Assembly: GCA_029237695.1 (NCBI GenBank)
Contig: CM055266.1
Location: 116,577,370 to 116,641,369, forward strand
Length of the DNA stretch: 64,000 nt
Direction of reading: 5' to 3'
From: Conchocele bisecta
Taxonomy: Eukaryota > Mollusca > Bivalvia > Lucinida > Thyasiridae
The position numbers and the translations under genes were made by a program. Shown in pieces: positions 10,781 through 22,385 of the stretch (position 1 is the stretch's first letter; every line of letters starts with the position of its first letter). The notes below the pieces were generated by a model, which made no database searches, was not told the DNA's origin, and was given only the letters and a program-made list of their open reading frames with translations.

Positions 10781-12240
10781 GTGTCACAGGAAATTCTCCC
10801 CCCCTGGAAATCTTCCCCCCACCTCCTGCGGGGGAAGATTTCCAGGGTCGAGCCTGGAAATATTCCCCCACGGTGAAGAATTTCCTAGGAAATTCTCCCC
10901 CCCGGGGGGGAATATTTCCAGGCTCGACCCTAGGAAATCTCCCCACCACCCTGGAAATTCTCCCCCCCCCCCACCCCCCCCCCCCACCCAAAGGTTTGTG
11001 TTTCAATGTTACAAAGCAGAATGATTTCCCACCAAACATGTGCACATAGGCACAATGTATGTCATTTGGTAGTATAAGACACACCCCACCCCAATCTACC
11101 ATATGCATAGTGTAAGTCCCATGATAGACAAGAATATCACAAGATTGGGGGAAGATTTCTGATCAAGTGAAAAAGTTTGTGTAGAACAGTTAGCATATGA
11201 CGCATATTGGCGGAGGGGGGGGAGAGGGGGGTGGGGTGTGAATGTCTCTTTGTAGACAAGAATAGTCCACGATTGGGGGAGTATTTCTGATGAAATAATG
11301 TATGTTGGTGTAGAACAGATAGCATGTGGCATGTATTGGTGGTGGTGGGGGGGGGAGATTTTTTTTCCTAGGAAATATCCCCCCCCCAACTATCTATCAT
11401 ATGCATAGCGGATGTGAATGTCTCTTTGTAGACAAGAATAACCCCCCTCCCTCATGATGAAATAATGTATGTTGGTGTAGAACAGATAGCATTTGGCATG
11501 TATTGAGGGAGGGGGGGGAGAGATTTTCCTAGGAAATATCCCCCCCCCCCCAACCATTTACCATCTACCATATGCATAGCGGATGTGAATGTCTCTTTGT
11601 AGACAAGAATAACCCACGATTGGGAGTATTTCTGATGAAATAATGTATGTTGGTGTAGAACAGATGGCATGTATTGGTGGGGGGGGGGTGAGATTTTCAT
11701 AGGAAAATTCCCCCCCCCCCCCACCAATACAAGGCACATGCTGTCTGTTCTACACCAACATACATTATTTCATCAGAAATACTCCCCCAATCGTGGGTTA
11801 TTCTTGTCTACAAAGAGACATTCACATCCGCTATGCCATATGGTAGATGGTAGATGGTTGGGTGGGGGGGGGGGGGGCAAATTATTTTTCCTAGGAAAAT
11901 AAAAATCCCCCCCTCCCCCCCCCCCCCCACCCAACCAACAATACATGCCACATGCTATACATTATTTTCATTTCATCAGAAATACTCCCCCAATCGTGGG
12001 CTGTTCTTGTCTACAAAGAGACGTCCATATCCACACATCCACACTATGCAAATGATAGATGGTGGCGTGGGGGGGGGGGGGGGGGGGGGGGGGGGGGAAT
12101 ATTTCCTACGAAAAATCTCCCCCCCCCCCCCCAATACATGTCACATGCTTGTTGTTCTACACAGATATACTGTTTTCATTTTCTAGACCCACCCCCACCA
12201 TGTGCTATACATTTATACCAACCAGCTATGGTAGAGATTT
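10781..12240. repeat. G/C-homopolymer array: tandem direct units followed by inverted units
   Basis: Units of about 190 bp carry GATGTGAATGTCTCTTTGTA, AGTATTTCTGATGAAATAAT, TAGAACAGATAGCATGTGGC, then a G run, TTTTCCTAGGAAAATT-like palindrome and a C run. Units at about 11100-11720 run one way; those at about 11725-12180 run the other. G or C runs reach more than 25 bases (about 12069-12097). 10790-10990 holds GGAAATTCTCCCCCC palindromes. Run lengths may be unreliable. No gene is seen. Confidence 0.75.
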
Positions 12241-12754
12241 AACCTAGAGAACTCTCTACCAGCCAACATACATAATAGTTATGGTACGGTAATGGGGAAG
12301 TATTGCATATACCGGTAAATAGAATCTCTACCGCCCCACCACCACTATATTGTCTATGTATAGATATTATACTAAATTGGATAGCTCTTTTACAGAAAAT
12401 GCTGCCTCGCCTATTCACATACTTCTCCACAAGCAGACATACATTATGAATATGTTAGTTGGGTATACATGTAGGGATATTACGTCCTCTGTTATCAACA
12501 GACTGGTTCTAGCATGTGCATTTTGAATGCTCCTGAGCACAATATCAACAATGTATATGAAAATACATTAAAAGTTTTGTGGACAGTGTCTGTGAATGTG
12601 GTGATGGGGGGGGGTGGGAGGGGGGGGGGGGGGGGGGGGGAGAATTTCCAGGCGGGGGGGGAATATTTCCTAGGTTTAAGCGGGCGGAAGATTTCCTGTT
12701 ACACCGGTACTCAAAAAATATTGAACAAGAAATCAGTAACATTGTTGGATGTAC
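12241..12754. repeat. Unique DNA plus a G-run fragment (about 12600-12690)
   Basis: GGGGAATATTTCCTAGG beside a long G run at 12601-12670 is the same module as the array upstream. The rest is unique sequence with no gene. Confidence 0.55.
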
Positions 12755-13240
12755 CCCTCAAAAACACACATTTCTAACTCATTTGACCTTGACATTGAGC
12801 ACAGGGGCCGCATTACTGCTATATAATGAATATATAAACGATGGCAAATAAACGTATGAAGTTTCAAGCCAATCCGACTTATGGTAACAGAGATATCAGT
12901 AGCCTATTTCACCAACATTGCAAAGTATATTTTTCTAGCAAAGTATACTTTGAGGGAGTAATCATTTATTTTTCCCGAAATGCATATATGCCATATAGAA
13001 CTAACGACTGCATATATTTGATGATTAAAAGTATGCAGAGTTATTATACTGAATTTATTACATTATCACAGCCAAAATGGCTGTGATAATGTAATAAATT
13101 CAGTATAATAATAAAAAAAAATTCTCCTAAAATTTAAAATTTCTCCCTCAAAGTATACTTTGCTAGATAAGTATACTTTGCAATGTTGGTGAAATAGGCT
13201 ACTGGTAGTCGAAAACTTGTACAGACACAGAGAGAAACCT
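12755..13240. mobile_element. Family F foldback inside an R-type repeat
   Basis: F spans about 12897-13205, with ends CAGTAGCCTATTTCACCAAC and its inverse. Inner AAAGTATACTTTG blocks flank a perfect core palindrome CATTATCACAGCC/GGCTGTGATAATG at 13075. The flanking sequence (TTTGACCTTGACATTG, TTATGGTAACAGAGATATC) is an R repeat interrupted by F. Confidence 0.7.
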
Positions 13241-13360
13241 GATGTACAGAGTGGCGACTATAGGCACTCTGATATTTTTTCACGGTACATAAAAACTGAA
13301 AACACAATTTCGTATAAGTGCTTGCAAATCAAAACGGTATAAATACATCACATGTATCCA

Positions 13361-13822
13361 GGGCTCCAGATAAGGAAAGAGTAATTGAGCACTGTACTCC
13401 ATCATTTCTGAAGCAATTGGGTATTTCAAAATTTTAATTGGGTAAAATAAAATCACACTACTGTTTACACATCAACAGACAGCAATTGTTGAATAGTTTG
13501 CTTCGAAATGAAAACATGTCTTGGCATTTCATTAGAATTGTCTCCTTGCAGACAATTCTAAAGAAATACCAAGATGTGTTTTCATGGAAAATAAGAAAAA
13601 TATGCTATATTTTTTTGGAGACAATTCTAATGAAATACCAAGATGTGTTTTCATGGAAAATAAGAAAAAATGCTATATTTGTGGTTTGTTTATTGTTTTC
13701 TGCAGCATGATAAAGGTACCATATTTTTTTACTGCTTTTTTATACTCGATACTTCTGATTTCAATTGGGGTTTTGGCAATTTTAATTGGGTATTTAAACA
13801 AATATGCAGCTTATCTGGAGAA
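13361..13822. mobile_element. Family P foldback with internal duplication
   Basis: Ends are GGGCTCCAGATAAGG and GCAGCTTATCTGGAG. Arms carry GAAATACCAAGATGTGTTTT. A block ACAATTCTAAAGAAATACC to ATAAGAAAAATATGCTATA (about 13552-13612) is repeated at about 13620-13680, so the copy is asymmetric. Confidence 0.75.
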
Positions 13823-14062
13823 CTGTGTATCAATTAGCATGCTTTAAATGTTGGTGTAACTCTTGAATGATATCAACCAGAAACTTCATCCCATCATATT
13901 CATTTTATAGTTTCATCGCACCAGCTGGATGGCAGTTAGTCGATACAGAGCTATTTGATAAAGACTTATAGCCATCGGAAGTGTGGGCGTTCACAAGAAT
14001 TAAAATGTCTTGAAGTGTTGAAAATTGTCAATTTCTGAACATTTTAGTGCGTTTCTGAACAT
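13823..14062. other. No gene seen
   Basis: Unique AT-rich sequence. The motif GTGCGTTTCTGAACATTT occurs just before the next MITE and again in part just after it. Confidence 0.4.
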
Positions 14063-14253
14063 TTAGCCCTTAGAATTTGGTAAACAAACATTTTATATTG
14101 TGTCTTCGTTCTCAATAAAAACATGGTTTAACAGCACTGTAGAATCATTTCCATTGGAAATGATTCTACAGTGCTGTAAAACCATGCTATTTATGAGAAC
14201 AATGGAAAATAAACAACAAATAACAAAATTTAAATCAGCATTGTAAGGGTTAG
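14063..14253. mobile_element. Family A foldback MITE (TTAG target)
   Basis: Ends are TTAGCCCTTAG and TAAGGGTTAG. A perfect hairpin GAATCATTTCC/GGAAATGATTC is centred at about 14155. The flanking sites read TTAG on both sides rather than TTAA. Confidence 0.7.
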
Positions 14254-14765
14254 TGCGTTTCTGAGTTTACCATTGGATTGAATGATTGAGGTTTTATGCC
14301 TGTTCCACGGTAAGGTCAATGGAAATAGGTTGGAACAGCACCTGGCAATGATTGATTGAATTCTATGTTCTATGTGCTTAACAACTAAGTCATTATATGC
14401 GTCATTTATAGATGAGAAAGAGAACTTAGACAATTTGTGGCCATTGGTCATGATCATAAGTAATCTTACAGTCAACTGAATGAACAAAAACTGTTAATTG
14501 CGGGCATAAATCATATAATATTGACTGAATGATAATAATAATAATATACTTTATTTAATGAGGGCGACTCATGTAGGCAAAGCCTAATCTCCCATGAGGC
14601 CCTCAAAGTGCAACAAGTGTAGCCGCAGATCAGCCTGCGCATCCGCGCAGTCTGATCTGGGCCTACACTTGTCATCAATGGCGACCAGTGTGACGCCTGA
14701 CTGGATACTGGGCTACACAATTGATACAGAAATGATGGAGTAACAGTACCTTATCTGGAGCCCTG
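14254..14765. repeat. Mixed repeat fragments (SINE-like tail, family D-like hairpin, family P end)
   Basis: 14530-14605 reads (ATA)n then ACTTTATTTAATGAGGGCGA, a dispersed mollusc-type repeat. 14620-14700 is a hairpin with GATCAGCCTGCGCATCCGCG. 14721-14764 is a solitary P end (CCTTATCTGGAGCCC). No gene is seen. Confidence 0.5.
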
Positions 14766-14780
14766 ATACTTTATAAGTAA

Positions 14781-15115
14781 CTAGAAATGTGTCCATGGGA
14801 CACGGATGCCCCCACTGGCAGCATATATCAATGAAGGCTGTAGGACTAGCAGGTCATAAACACAGCTGACATGATTACACCAATGTGGTACTCCATACAG
14901 TATTGTACACCAACACAGTGAAAAGCAATGCCGAGTTTTAGCAAAGATCAATATTTCACAGTTATTTAAAAGCGGAAAAAGTAGGTCAATGGCTATATGT
15001 CAGTTTTGAAAATTTGGTAGCCATAGGTGTTAAAGTGGCAGAGGAAGGGACTAAAACAAATAAAGTGGTCCAAAGTGCTACAGACGGATGGACGGACGTA
15101 CAAGGGTAAATTGTA
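14781..15115 (+). repeat. J-type composite repeat, short form
   Basis: It opens CTAGAAAT then a 15-nt hairpin GTGTCCATGGGACAC (14789-14803) and GGATGCCCCCAC. It ends with a GGATGGACGGACG tract and AAGGGTAA. Its interior differs from the other J copies. Confidence 0.6.
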
Positions 15116-15612
15116 ATGACTCAGACATGAGGATGGCTGTCGCTGAAAACATCTGAAAATCCACTGAAACCCCCCTCACCCCACTAGTAAAAGTATCAAA
15201 TTTGAGCATACCAGATTGATTCTGAATCATTTTGAAAACGCAAATTATGACAAAATCCACTGAAATCAGCTGATCAGCTGAAGATTCTCATGCCTGAATG
15301 TCCATCAAATAACTTTATAGGGACATAAAAACTTCAAAGTGTTCAATCAAAAGGAATTTCAAATTCCCTAATGGATAGATAGCTGTTTTTGAAATTAACA
15401 TCTCTTCAAAAGTTGTCTTAGAAAGTCATGAATTTCTCCACTCCCACAGTTCATCTTCCCGTTGCCCGATTATTTCACGGCTATTGACTTACTGTCAGGG
15501 ATAATGTGTGCAGGCTCATTTTATTAGTCTATTATGGAAGACAGTTATCCGGAAAGCACAGACATTTAATGTGGTTCTCAGACAAATTTTCTGACATCAC
15601 AATATACGTCCA
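15116..15612. other. No gene seen; 16-bp perfect palindrome
   Basis: TCAGCTGATCAGCTGA lies at about 15268-15283. The rest is unique AT-rich sequence. Confidence 0.45.
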
Positions 15613-15815
15613 TTAACCTTTTCAACACTATAGATCTCTATTCTCGTGTTTGCAAACGGTGTAGATCCCGATGAGACGGTTCGTAACGAGCCGTCACATC
15701 GGGTTCTGCACCGTTTGCGAATAATTTCCAATTTCAAGCAAAATTACCCCTTTCTGATTAATGGAACTGTCTGAAAGTTAACATGGAAGAGTCTATCTAG
15801 AGGTGAAGGGGTTAA
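15613..15815. mobile_element. Family B TTAA foldback MITE
   Basis: TTAACCTTTTCAACAC at the left and GGTGAAGGGGTTAA at the right, with TTAA on both sides. The hairpin GATGAGACGGTTCGTAACGA is at about 15675. Confidence 0.75.
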
Positions 15816-16370
15816 GGAATGCAAGTAGTTTAACCCTGAAACGGAGGCAAACAAATAATGTTGTATATTGCGTTTCAGTCTTGTTTGAAAACTTATTTCT
15901 TAACAAAATCAAGTTCTGCTAGCATAGGAATCATCTCCATTGTAAATATTAACATATCCAGATGTATCAGTCTACATTGATTGAAGGAACAGAGATTAAC
16001 TTCATGGTATGCACTGTAGCATAACTTTGTGGGAATTCAGAAAATTACACACTGCGGTACAAGTTTCATGTTGGCCATTTTACTAGGAGGTACAAGTATG
16101 ATGGTGATCGGCTGAAAATTGTAGAAGTTGTTAACCTGACACACAGACCGATGGACAACTTATTTCACCAAACATCGCAAGTGCATTAATCTAGCTAACT
16201 TCACATAAAGAGAGTAAATTTCAATGTATGCATGAATTAATTAACAAATTTATTTAATGATTTCTTTAATTAAATCAGTGGCTGTATTAATGTAATAAAT
16301 GCACAACATCAGCAACAAACATTTTTTATCATCAAATAAATACATAAAGAGATGCTCGATTTATATGGAA
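15816..16370. other. No gene seen; family A remnant at 15885-15945
   Basis: AACTTATTTCTTAACAAAATC and GGAATCATCTCCATTGTAAA recall decayed family A arms. The rest is unique AT-rich sequence. Confidence 0.4.
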
Positions 16371-16852
16371 ACTAGAAAATGTGTTCATAGAACACTGTTG
16401 ACCCACATATCGCTTTGATAGTAAACGAGGCAAAATTCCAAGTCCAAAAGAGGGAGATAATCCATGGCTCAGGGGTCAAATAAAAAATAGAAATAAACTT
16501 TGCACATCTACTCATCATAAGGAAGCTACATACCAAGTTTCAGGTGTGTAGTTATTAGGGTTTAAAAATTTAACGAGTTACAAGCCAAAATTGGCAAATT
16601 CTAAGTTGAAAAGGGGGAGATAATCCATGACCCAGGGGTCAAATCACAAATCAAATAAACTGTGTGCATCTACTCATCATAAGGAAGCTATATACCAAGT
16701 TTCTGGTCTGTAGCTAGTACGGTTTAAAAGTTTTACGTGTTACAAGATCGGTGACGGACGGATGGAAGGACGGACGGGATGGACTGGACGGATGGACGGG
16801 ACGGGACAGACGGACAAGGGTAACACTAAACACCCCTCATGGTGGGGCATAA
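16371..16852 (+). repeat. J-type composite repeat
   Basis: It starts ACTAGAAAAT, then hairpin GTGTTCATAGAACAC (16381-16395). Two internal modules each carry GGGAGATAATCCATG, GGGGTCAAAT, ATCTACTCATCATAAGGAAG and ACCAAGTTT. A GGACGGATGG tract (about 16752-16815), AAGGGTAACACTAAA and the final hairpin CATGGTGGGGCAT close it. Confidence 0.7.
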
Positions 16853-16977
16853 AAAAAGATTTCTCCATCAATGTTAACTACGGTCTGGAAGATTAGTGGA
16901 ATCATCTACAGGTCAGTCTGTCCTAGTTACAGCTGACCAGTCTCACTGATGTGGCTATAATTACAAGTTGCAAGTCT

Positions 16978-17218
16978 TCTTGGCTGAGACTGGAGAAATG
17001 GGGCTTGTTGCATTTGTAGCCAGTCTAGCTCATGATGAGCCAGTACCATCCTGCAGTCTGATAAGGATCTCTACTGTTTTCAGAAGCATAATGGGTGTTA
17101 CGCAGACTGAATGGCGAACAGTGCAGACCCTGATCAGACTGCGCTGAAGCGCCGTCTGGTCAGGGTCTGCACTGGTCGCGAAAACCATAAGCACCATTTC
17201 TCCAGTCACAGTCACATT
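16978..17218. mobile_element. Family D foldback
   Basis: Ends are GGCTGAGACTGGAGAAATGG and CATTTCTCCAGTCACAGTCA. A central palindrome around 17150 carries CTGATCAGACTGCGC. Confidence 0.75.
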
Positions 17219-17324
17219 TCTTTGAAAAGACAGCATGGAAATATAGAATTACGAAGGCTTCACCAATACACTATTGTTCACCATTGAGTGGAGCAAATAG
17301 ACAAATAGCCGGGGAAGAAAACAT

Positions 17325-17440
17325 ATATGTGGCTGTGACTGGAGAAATGGGGCTTATGGCACTTATGGCAAGTGCAGACCCACATTAGTCAAGTGCATGC
17401 AACATGAACATCGTCTTGCACTGTTTAACATTTAGTCAGT
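17325..17440. mobile_element. Family D, left half only
   Basis: ATATGTGGCTGTGACTGGAG, GGGGCTTATGG and AAGTGCAGACCCACATTAGT. The right half is missing. Confidence 0.6.
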
Positions 17441-17495
17441 GAATCACTTTAATGAATCTTAACATTTACTGTAGAATATAGACCAGTCTTATATG

Positions 17496-19570
17496 TACTG
17501 TCTGTTTGGCGAAACCTGCCTAATTTTACAGCCATAAAGACAATGCAAAAACAATATTTTTTTTGATAATAATAAATGTTATCACAATTTAAGAATGAGC
17601 TATGGGAATTTAACGTGGGTGAAAAGGAGGTAAGAGCTATGGGAGGAGTAAAACAAGAGGGCCATGATGGCCCTAATTCGCTCACCTGACTCCATGAACA
17701 CCAGAGGAGAATGTGACATTGAGTTCATGTGTAAATTGTGCTATTTTTAGATGGCGGTCATCTTGGATTAAGCGATGACTCTCGTTTGACCAAATATGAA
17801 AATGCTTCACCCAAGGATCTTAACTTACTATGAAGTTTGGCCAGCATCGGCCATGTGGTTCCTGAGAAAAAGACGTTCAAAATCTTGAATAAATGGACCT
17901 TTTGGCGGCCATCATGGATGTTATAATCATTCGATTCAGACAAATATTGCACCAGAGCAATCGCCTCATCGATACCTTCAATTTGATATATGACATGAGC
18001 ATATTCAGTCAAAAATAAAATTTGACCCCACGGGCCACGCCCATTTTTGACCCCGGGGTCACCATTTTCAACTTTGAAAGAGCATTGTAAATCGATCATT
18101 TCTACGAAGTTTAGTCGAAATCCGGCCAGCGGTTCATGAGAAGAAGATTTTTTAAGAATTTATGCTATTTTTAGACGGCGGCCATCTTGGATTAGCGATG
18201 ACCTCCATTTTAACTAATCTAAAAAGGTTTCACCCATGGACCATAACTTTTAAGTTTGGTTACCATGGGCCAAGCGGTTCATGTGAAGAAGAATTTTGAA
18301 ATCTGTAATGAAAAACCTTTTGACATTTCGACGGCCATCTTGGATGACATAACAATCAAATTTCGACAAAAGATGTACCAGAGTGATCGCCTCATTGATA
18401 CCTTCGATTTGATATATAACATGACCATATTCGGTCAATAATAAAATCTGACCACAATTTGACCCCACGGGCCACGCCCATTTTTGACCCCGAGGTCACC
18501 ATTTTAACAACTTTGAAAGAGCATTGTACATCGATCATTCCTACCAAGTTTCGTCGAAATCCAGTTCGCGGTTCATGAGAAGAAGAATTTTTTAAGAATT
18601 TATGCTATTTTTAGACGGCGGCCATCTTGGATTAGCGATGACCTCCATTTTAACAAATCTGAAAAGGCTTCACCCATGGACCATAACTTTTAAGTTTGGC
18701 TACCATGGGCCAAGCGGTTCATGTGAAGACGAATTTTGAAATCTCTAATAAAAGAACGACCTTTTGACCTTTCGGCGGCCATCTTGGATGACATAATAAT
18801 CCGATTTCGACAAAAAATGCACCAGAGTGATCGCCTCATTGATACCTTCAATTTGATATATGACATGACCATATTTGGTAAAAAATAAAATTTGACCCCA
18901 ATTTGACCCTACGGGACACGCCCATTTTTGACCCCGGGGTCACCATTTTAACAACTTTGAAAGAGCATTGTACATCGATCATTCCTCCCAAGTTTTGTCG
19001 AAATCTGGTAGGCGGTTCTTGAGAAGAAGATTTTTTAAGAATTTGTGCTATTTTTAGACGGTGGCCATCTTGAATTACGTAATGACATCATTTTAACAAT
19101 TTTGTAATCCCCCTACCTAAGGACCATGACCATGAAGTTTGGTGACTATAGGCTCAATGGTTACCAAGGAGAAGACGTTTGAAAATGTTCACGGACGACG
19201 GACAACGACGACGGACGACGACGGACGACGACGGACGACGACGGACACATTGCGGTAACAATAGCTCACATGAGCTTCGCTCAGGTGAGCTAAAAAGCTT
19301 GGAAATGATCTAACTAAGAAAACAAAAGTTAGATTTTGAAAAACGCTATTTCTGAAATTAGAAAAATGTCCCATGTTTTAAACCCCCATATACATCTTCA
19401 CTCAAATTACAAATTAAGAAGTCTATAGGGATTTAACATGGGAAATGAATAAATCAATATTGGACCAAATTTCATGAAATAAAAAGAATACTCTATCGAA
19501 AGAAAATATTGTTTTTGCAATGTTTATGAGGACGTAACATATAGGCAGGTTTCGTGAAACAGACAGTAGG
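17496..19570. mobile_element. H composite 1: tandem-unit core between inverted arms
   Basis: The inverted arms are 17496-17570 (TACTGTCTGTTTGGCGAAAC.. GCAAAAACAATATTTT) and about 19492-19570 (its inverse). Between them the core (about 17650-19297) starts AACAAGAG plus hairpin GGGCCATGATGGCCC. It contains about three ~430-bp units (CGGCCATCTTGGATTAGCGA, GGGGTCACCATTTTAACAAC), a (GGACGAC)n tract at 19192-19250, and ends GCTTCGCTCAGGTGAGCTAA. Minus-strand frames in each unit are repeat-derived. Confidence 0.75.
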
Positions 19571-20465
19571 TTACTGAACTTGGCAAATCATGGGTAACCT
19601 CCCTTAGAACTTCCAAGGCATCCTTGATGTTAGAGTTGGCGAACCTGGGGCCCGTTTCACTAAACTTCGTACGACTAAAATGTTCGTAAGCGCAAATTTA
19701 GGATCGTCTGTAAATTTAAATTGATGGATTTACATTTATTGAGCATAGGCTGCATATCACTGTGGTTCGGAAAATTCAGAAATTCAATTTTGATTTTTTT
19801 TGCTTAATAGACTGTAAATAACCTACGGTATATATAGACTGAACACATTTTTTTATTTTATCGAATTCAATGTAGATACTGCAATAACTGTACCAGGAAG
19901 CACAATTTTTAAACGATGCTTTTTAATCACAAAAGGATAACACTACCTACCATAGTTGACTGTGTATTACGCACATTTACGCACAAATATTTTGGGTAAA
20001 AAAAATGGGGAAAATCCTGTTGTTTTACATAGTGAGCAGTGTTGTTTTTGCCAAGAATGAGAAAGTACGTAATTAAATAAATTTTATAGTTCAGCATGAC
20101 ATATTGGAGCCAATACAATATTGATCAGTGGTCAAAAGTTTCACTTATTTCACATCCCCAAGTTGTCGTCGTCTCCACTGTTTGACAGTTGCCGATTATA
20201 TGGCTATATTGCAACCATTGCAGTTTCAGATAAACGCAGGCATGAATCAATACAAGTACAGCGCCATGTCAGCCAGTATGAATTCATAATACAAATGTTT
20301 GTAGGCATCTGTGAAATGTACAGTATTCAAATATATGACAATTGAAGGGGTCAGTTGAAGAAGTCCTCATGGACTTAGCCCCCCTTCTTAACACTGACCT
20401 CTTCAATTTGCAAATAAAGCTAGTTTATCATATTATTTGTAAAAAATGTAAACAGCCAGTGTAGT
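19571..20465. other. No gene seen; family E fragment and a hairpin
   Basis: 19648-19762 is a family E left half (GGCCCGTTTCACTAAACTTC to TTGAGCATAGGCTGCATAT). 20339-20412 is a hairpin with AATTGAAGGGGTCAGT arms. 19763-20338 is unique AT-rich sequence. Confidence 0.55.
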
Positions 20466-20992
20466 TTTGAAACTCTGAAGGCCAGTGAAATTAGAATAAC
20501 CTGACCTAGTGCCAGGTCCATACCACACCAAAGTCACTTGGGCCCTTCCCCTAAAAGTAATAGGATTAGGAATAATCGTATTACTGATACAAGGGGTATA
20601 ACCAGATATATATAAGAATGCCAAAGACATACATGAAGGCCAAACCAGTAGCCGATTTCACCAACATTGCAAAGTATACTTATCTAGCAAAGTATACTTT
20701 GAGGGAGAAATTTTCAATTTTATAATAAATTTATTATTTTTTATTATACTGAATTTATTACATTATCACAGCCATTTTGGCTGTGATAATGTAATAAATT
20801 CAGTATAATAATTCTGCATACCTTTAATCATCAAATTTATGCAGTCGTTAGTTCTATATGAAAAAATGCATTTCGGGAAAAATAAATGATTACTCCCTCA
20901 AAGTATACTTTGCTAGAAAACTATACTTTGCAATGTTGGTGAAATCGGCTACTGGTCTCCATTTGGGATTCCGGATGAATCCTGATCATTAA
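20466..20992. mobile_element. S repeat interrupted by a family F foldback
   Basis: S runs 20466-20645 (AATAACCTGACCTAGTGCCA, CACACCAAAGTCACTTGG) and resumes at 20955 (GTCTCCATTTGGGATTCCGG). F fills 20646-20954 with ends CAGTAGCCGATTTCACCAAC and the inverse, and a perfect ATTATCACAGCC core palindrome at 20775. The uninterrupted S copy at 35991-36390 shows the joined sequence. Confidence 0.75.
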
Positions 20993-21458
20993 ATTACCCA
21001 TCACATGCTCCCACCTACCACCCACCTGAATGTCAGTGAGAGAACCGCAGCAGCCATGTAGTTCTGGGATTAGATCAGTTTTATTTTATACAAAAGCTAA
21101 TCACCGCAAAACACGATTCACAAAGCTGACAGACAATTAAGGCAAATAAAAAATACAACTCAATATGCATAGAAATAAAGAGATTTTCATAAAAATCTTG
21201 ACGCACATTAGCTCAATAGCTGCGTTTGAGTTTCTGAGAAACTGGTTCATTGTTAGTGCATGCAAGTATATCAGAGATGACGCTCATGTGCTGGTGAAAC
21301 AAGTTTTACCACGATAACCTTAATATTCAGACACCATTTGTATCGGGAAAATAAGGGTCTCCCAAAACAAATTGTATCCAAATATATTGCCATTGCGATA
21401 TACAGTATAACCATGTCACCCACTCAAATAAGCCATATTTTATTGTCATTTCACACAT
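20993..21458. other. No gene seen
   Basis: The rest of the S repeat edge (CCACCTACCACCCACCTGAA) is followed by unique DNA. A dispersed piece TTGTATCGGGAAAATAAGGG with CCCAAAACAAATTGTATCCA lies at 21338-21392. No kinesin exon was found here on the minus strand. Confidence 0.45.
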
Positions 21459-21635
21459 TTAACCCTTACCATGCTTAATTAAAAAAAAAATTTGTCTGCT
21501 GTAAATGTTTCATTTTCAATATTTCCCGATAAAAACGTGTTTTGACAGCGCATGAGAATCGTCTCCACTGGAGAATTAAGGCAAAAATGAAAAACAGCAG
21601 ACGACAATTTTCGTCTCCTGAGTAGTGAGGGTTAA
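21459..21635. mobile_element. Family A TTAA foldback MITE, diverged
   Basis: TTAACCCTTACC and GTGAGGGTTAA with TTAA on both sides. The inner GTCTGCTG/CAGCAGAC arms and ACGTGTTTTGACAGC match the family. Confidence 0.7.
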
Positions 21636-21649
21636 AGAACACTCCCAGT

Positions 21650-21850
21650 TTTGCGACCAGTGTAGATCCAGATCAGCCTGTGCATCCGCACAGTCTGATC
21701 AGGATCTGCACTGTTCGCTATTCCATCAATGAAACATGCTTCTAACAAGCAAAACAGGTCATTTTTATGCTAGACAAGTGAGCTATTTGATCAGGAGCTA
21801 CACTGGTCATAAATCCCATAAGCTAAATTTCTCCGGTCACAGCCACATAC
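21650..21850. mobile_element. Family D foldback, left end truncated
   Basis: Begins inside the left arm (GCGACCAGTGTAGATCCAGA) and ends TCTCCGGTCACAGCCACATA. It stops 46 bp from the donor of kinesin exon D. Confidence 0.7.
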
Positions 21851-21896
21851 ATGGTCCTACCTCCATCACCCTGTGAATCATCTCGGCGGTACTTAC

Positions 21897-22031
21897 AGCA
21901 GTTTTCAGGTCGATAAGTGTCTGGGTGACAATGATGTTGAACACGGCGTGGGATCGACTCGACTCGCTGTTCATGTTGGTTGCAGCCACGGTCCGCGATT
22001 TGTTCCCCTCCGACATTAGGTTGTTGATGTC
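21897..22031 (-). CDS. KIF13: KIF13-like exon D (switch I)
   Basis: The 135-bp exon has acceptor acttgtag|GA and donor GCT|gtaagt, phase 0 at both ends, and encodes 45 residues. It contains [15 protein letters not shown] and the switch I motif [10 protein letters not shown], followed by [11 protein letters not shown]. Switch I senses the ATP gamma-phosphate; its Ser-Ser-Arg and His are all present. The next exon should carry switch II (DLAGSE), but no such sequence was seen in 1-21896. A family D foldback ends 46 bp past the donor (21650-21850). Confidence 0.95.
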
Positions 22032-22135
22032 CTACAAGTCAGCGAAACATAGAGAATACCAAGTCAGTGGGTACTGATATCAAGTTAATCAGGCAAGTAT
22101 ATAAAGCTAGGACACGGTAATTTGTTACAGCAGCA

Positions 22136-22385
22136 TTTGCGTTCCACTTGGAAACCTGGGGATCGTACGACGATTCAAGTACAAAATTATGATAGTCTGT
22201 AAATTGCACATTAACTGTGCTTTCTTGTAAACAATTATTGGATTTACATGTATTGGGCATAGGCTGCATATATAAGCAGCCTATGCTAAATAAATGTAAA
22301 TACATCAATTAAAATTTCCAGACGATCCTAAATTTGCACATAATAACATTTTAGTCGCACAAAGTTTAGTGAAACGGGCCCCAGA
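22136..22385. mobile_element. Family E foldback in the intron between kinesin exons C and D
   Basis: The right end AAGTTTAGTGAAACGGGCCC is intact. The core palindrome AGCATAGGCTGCATATA with its inverse lies at about 22268. The left tip is diverged. Confidence 0.7.

Noticed and set aside
10644..12777. Gly/Pro-rich frames across the G and C runs
   Set aside because: They are translations of homopolymer runs in a repeat array, and frames on both strands are equally open.
18690..18872. Minus-strand frames with MVMSYIKLKVSMRRSLW-type peptides, repeated at 52358, 52804 and 53667
   Set aside because: They recur because they fall in the H tandem unit. They are short, truncated at different points and lack any known domain.
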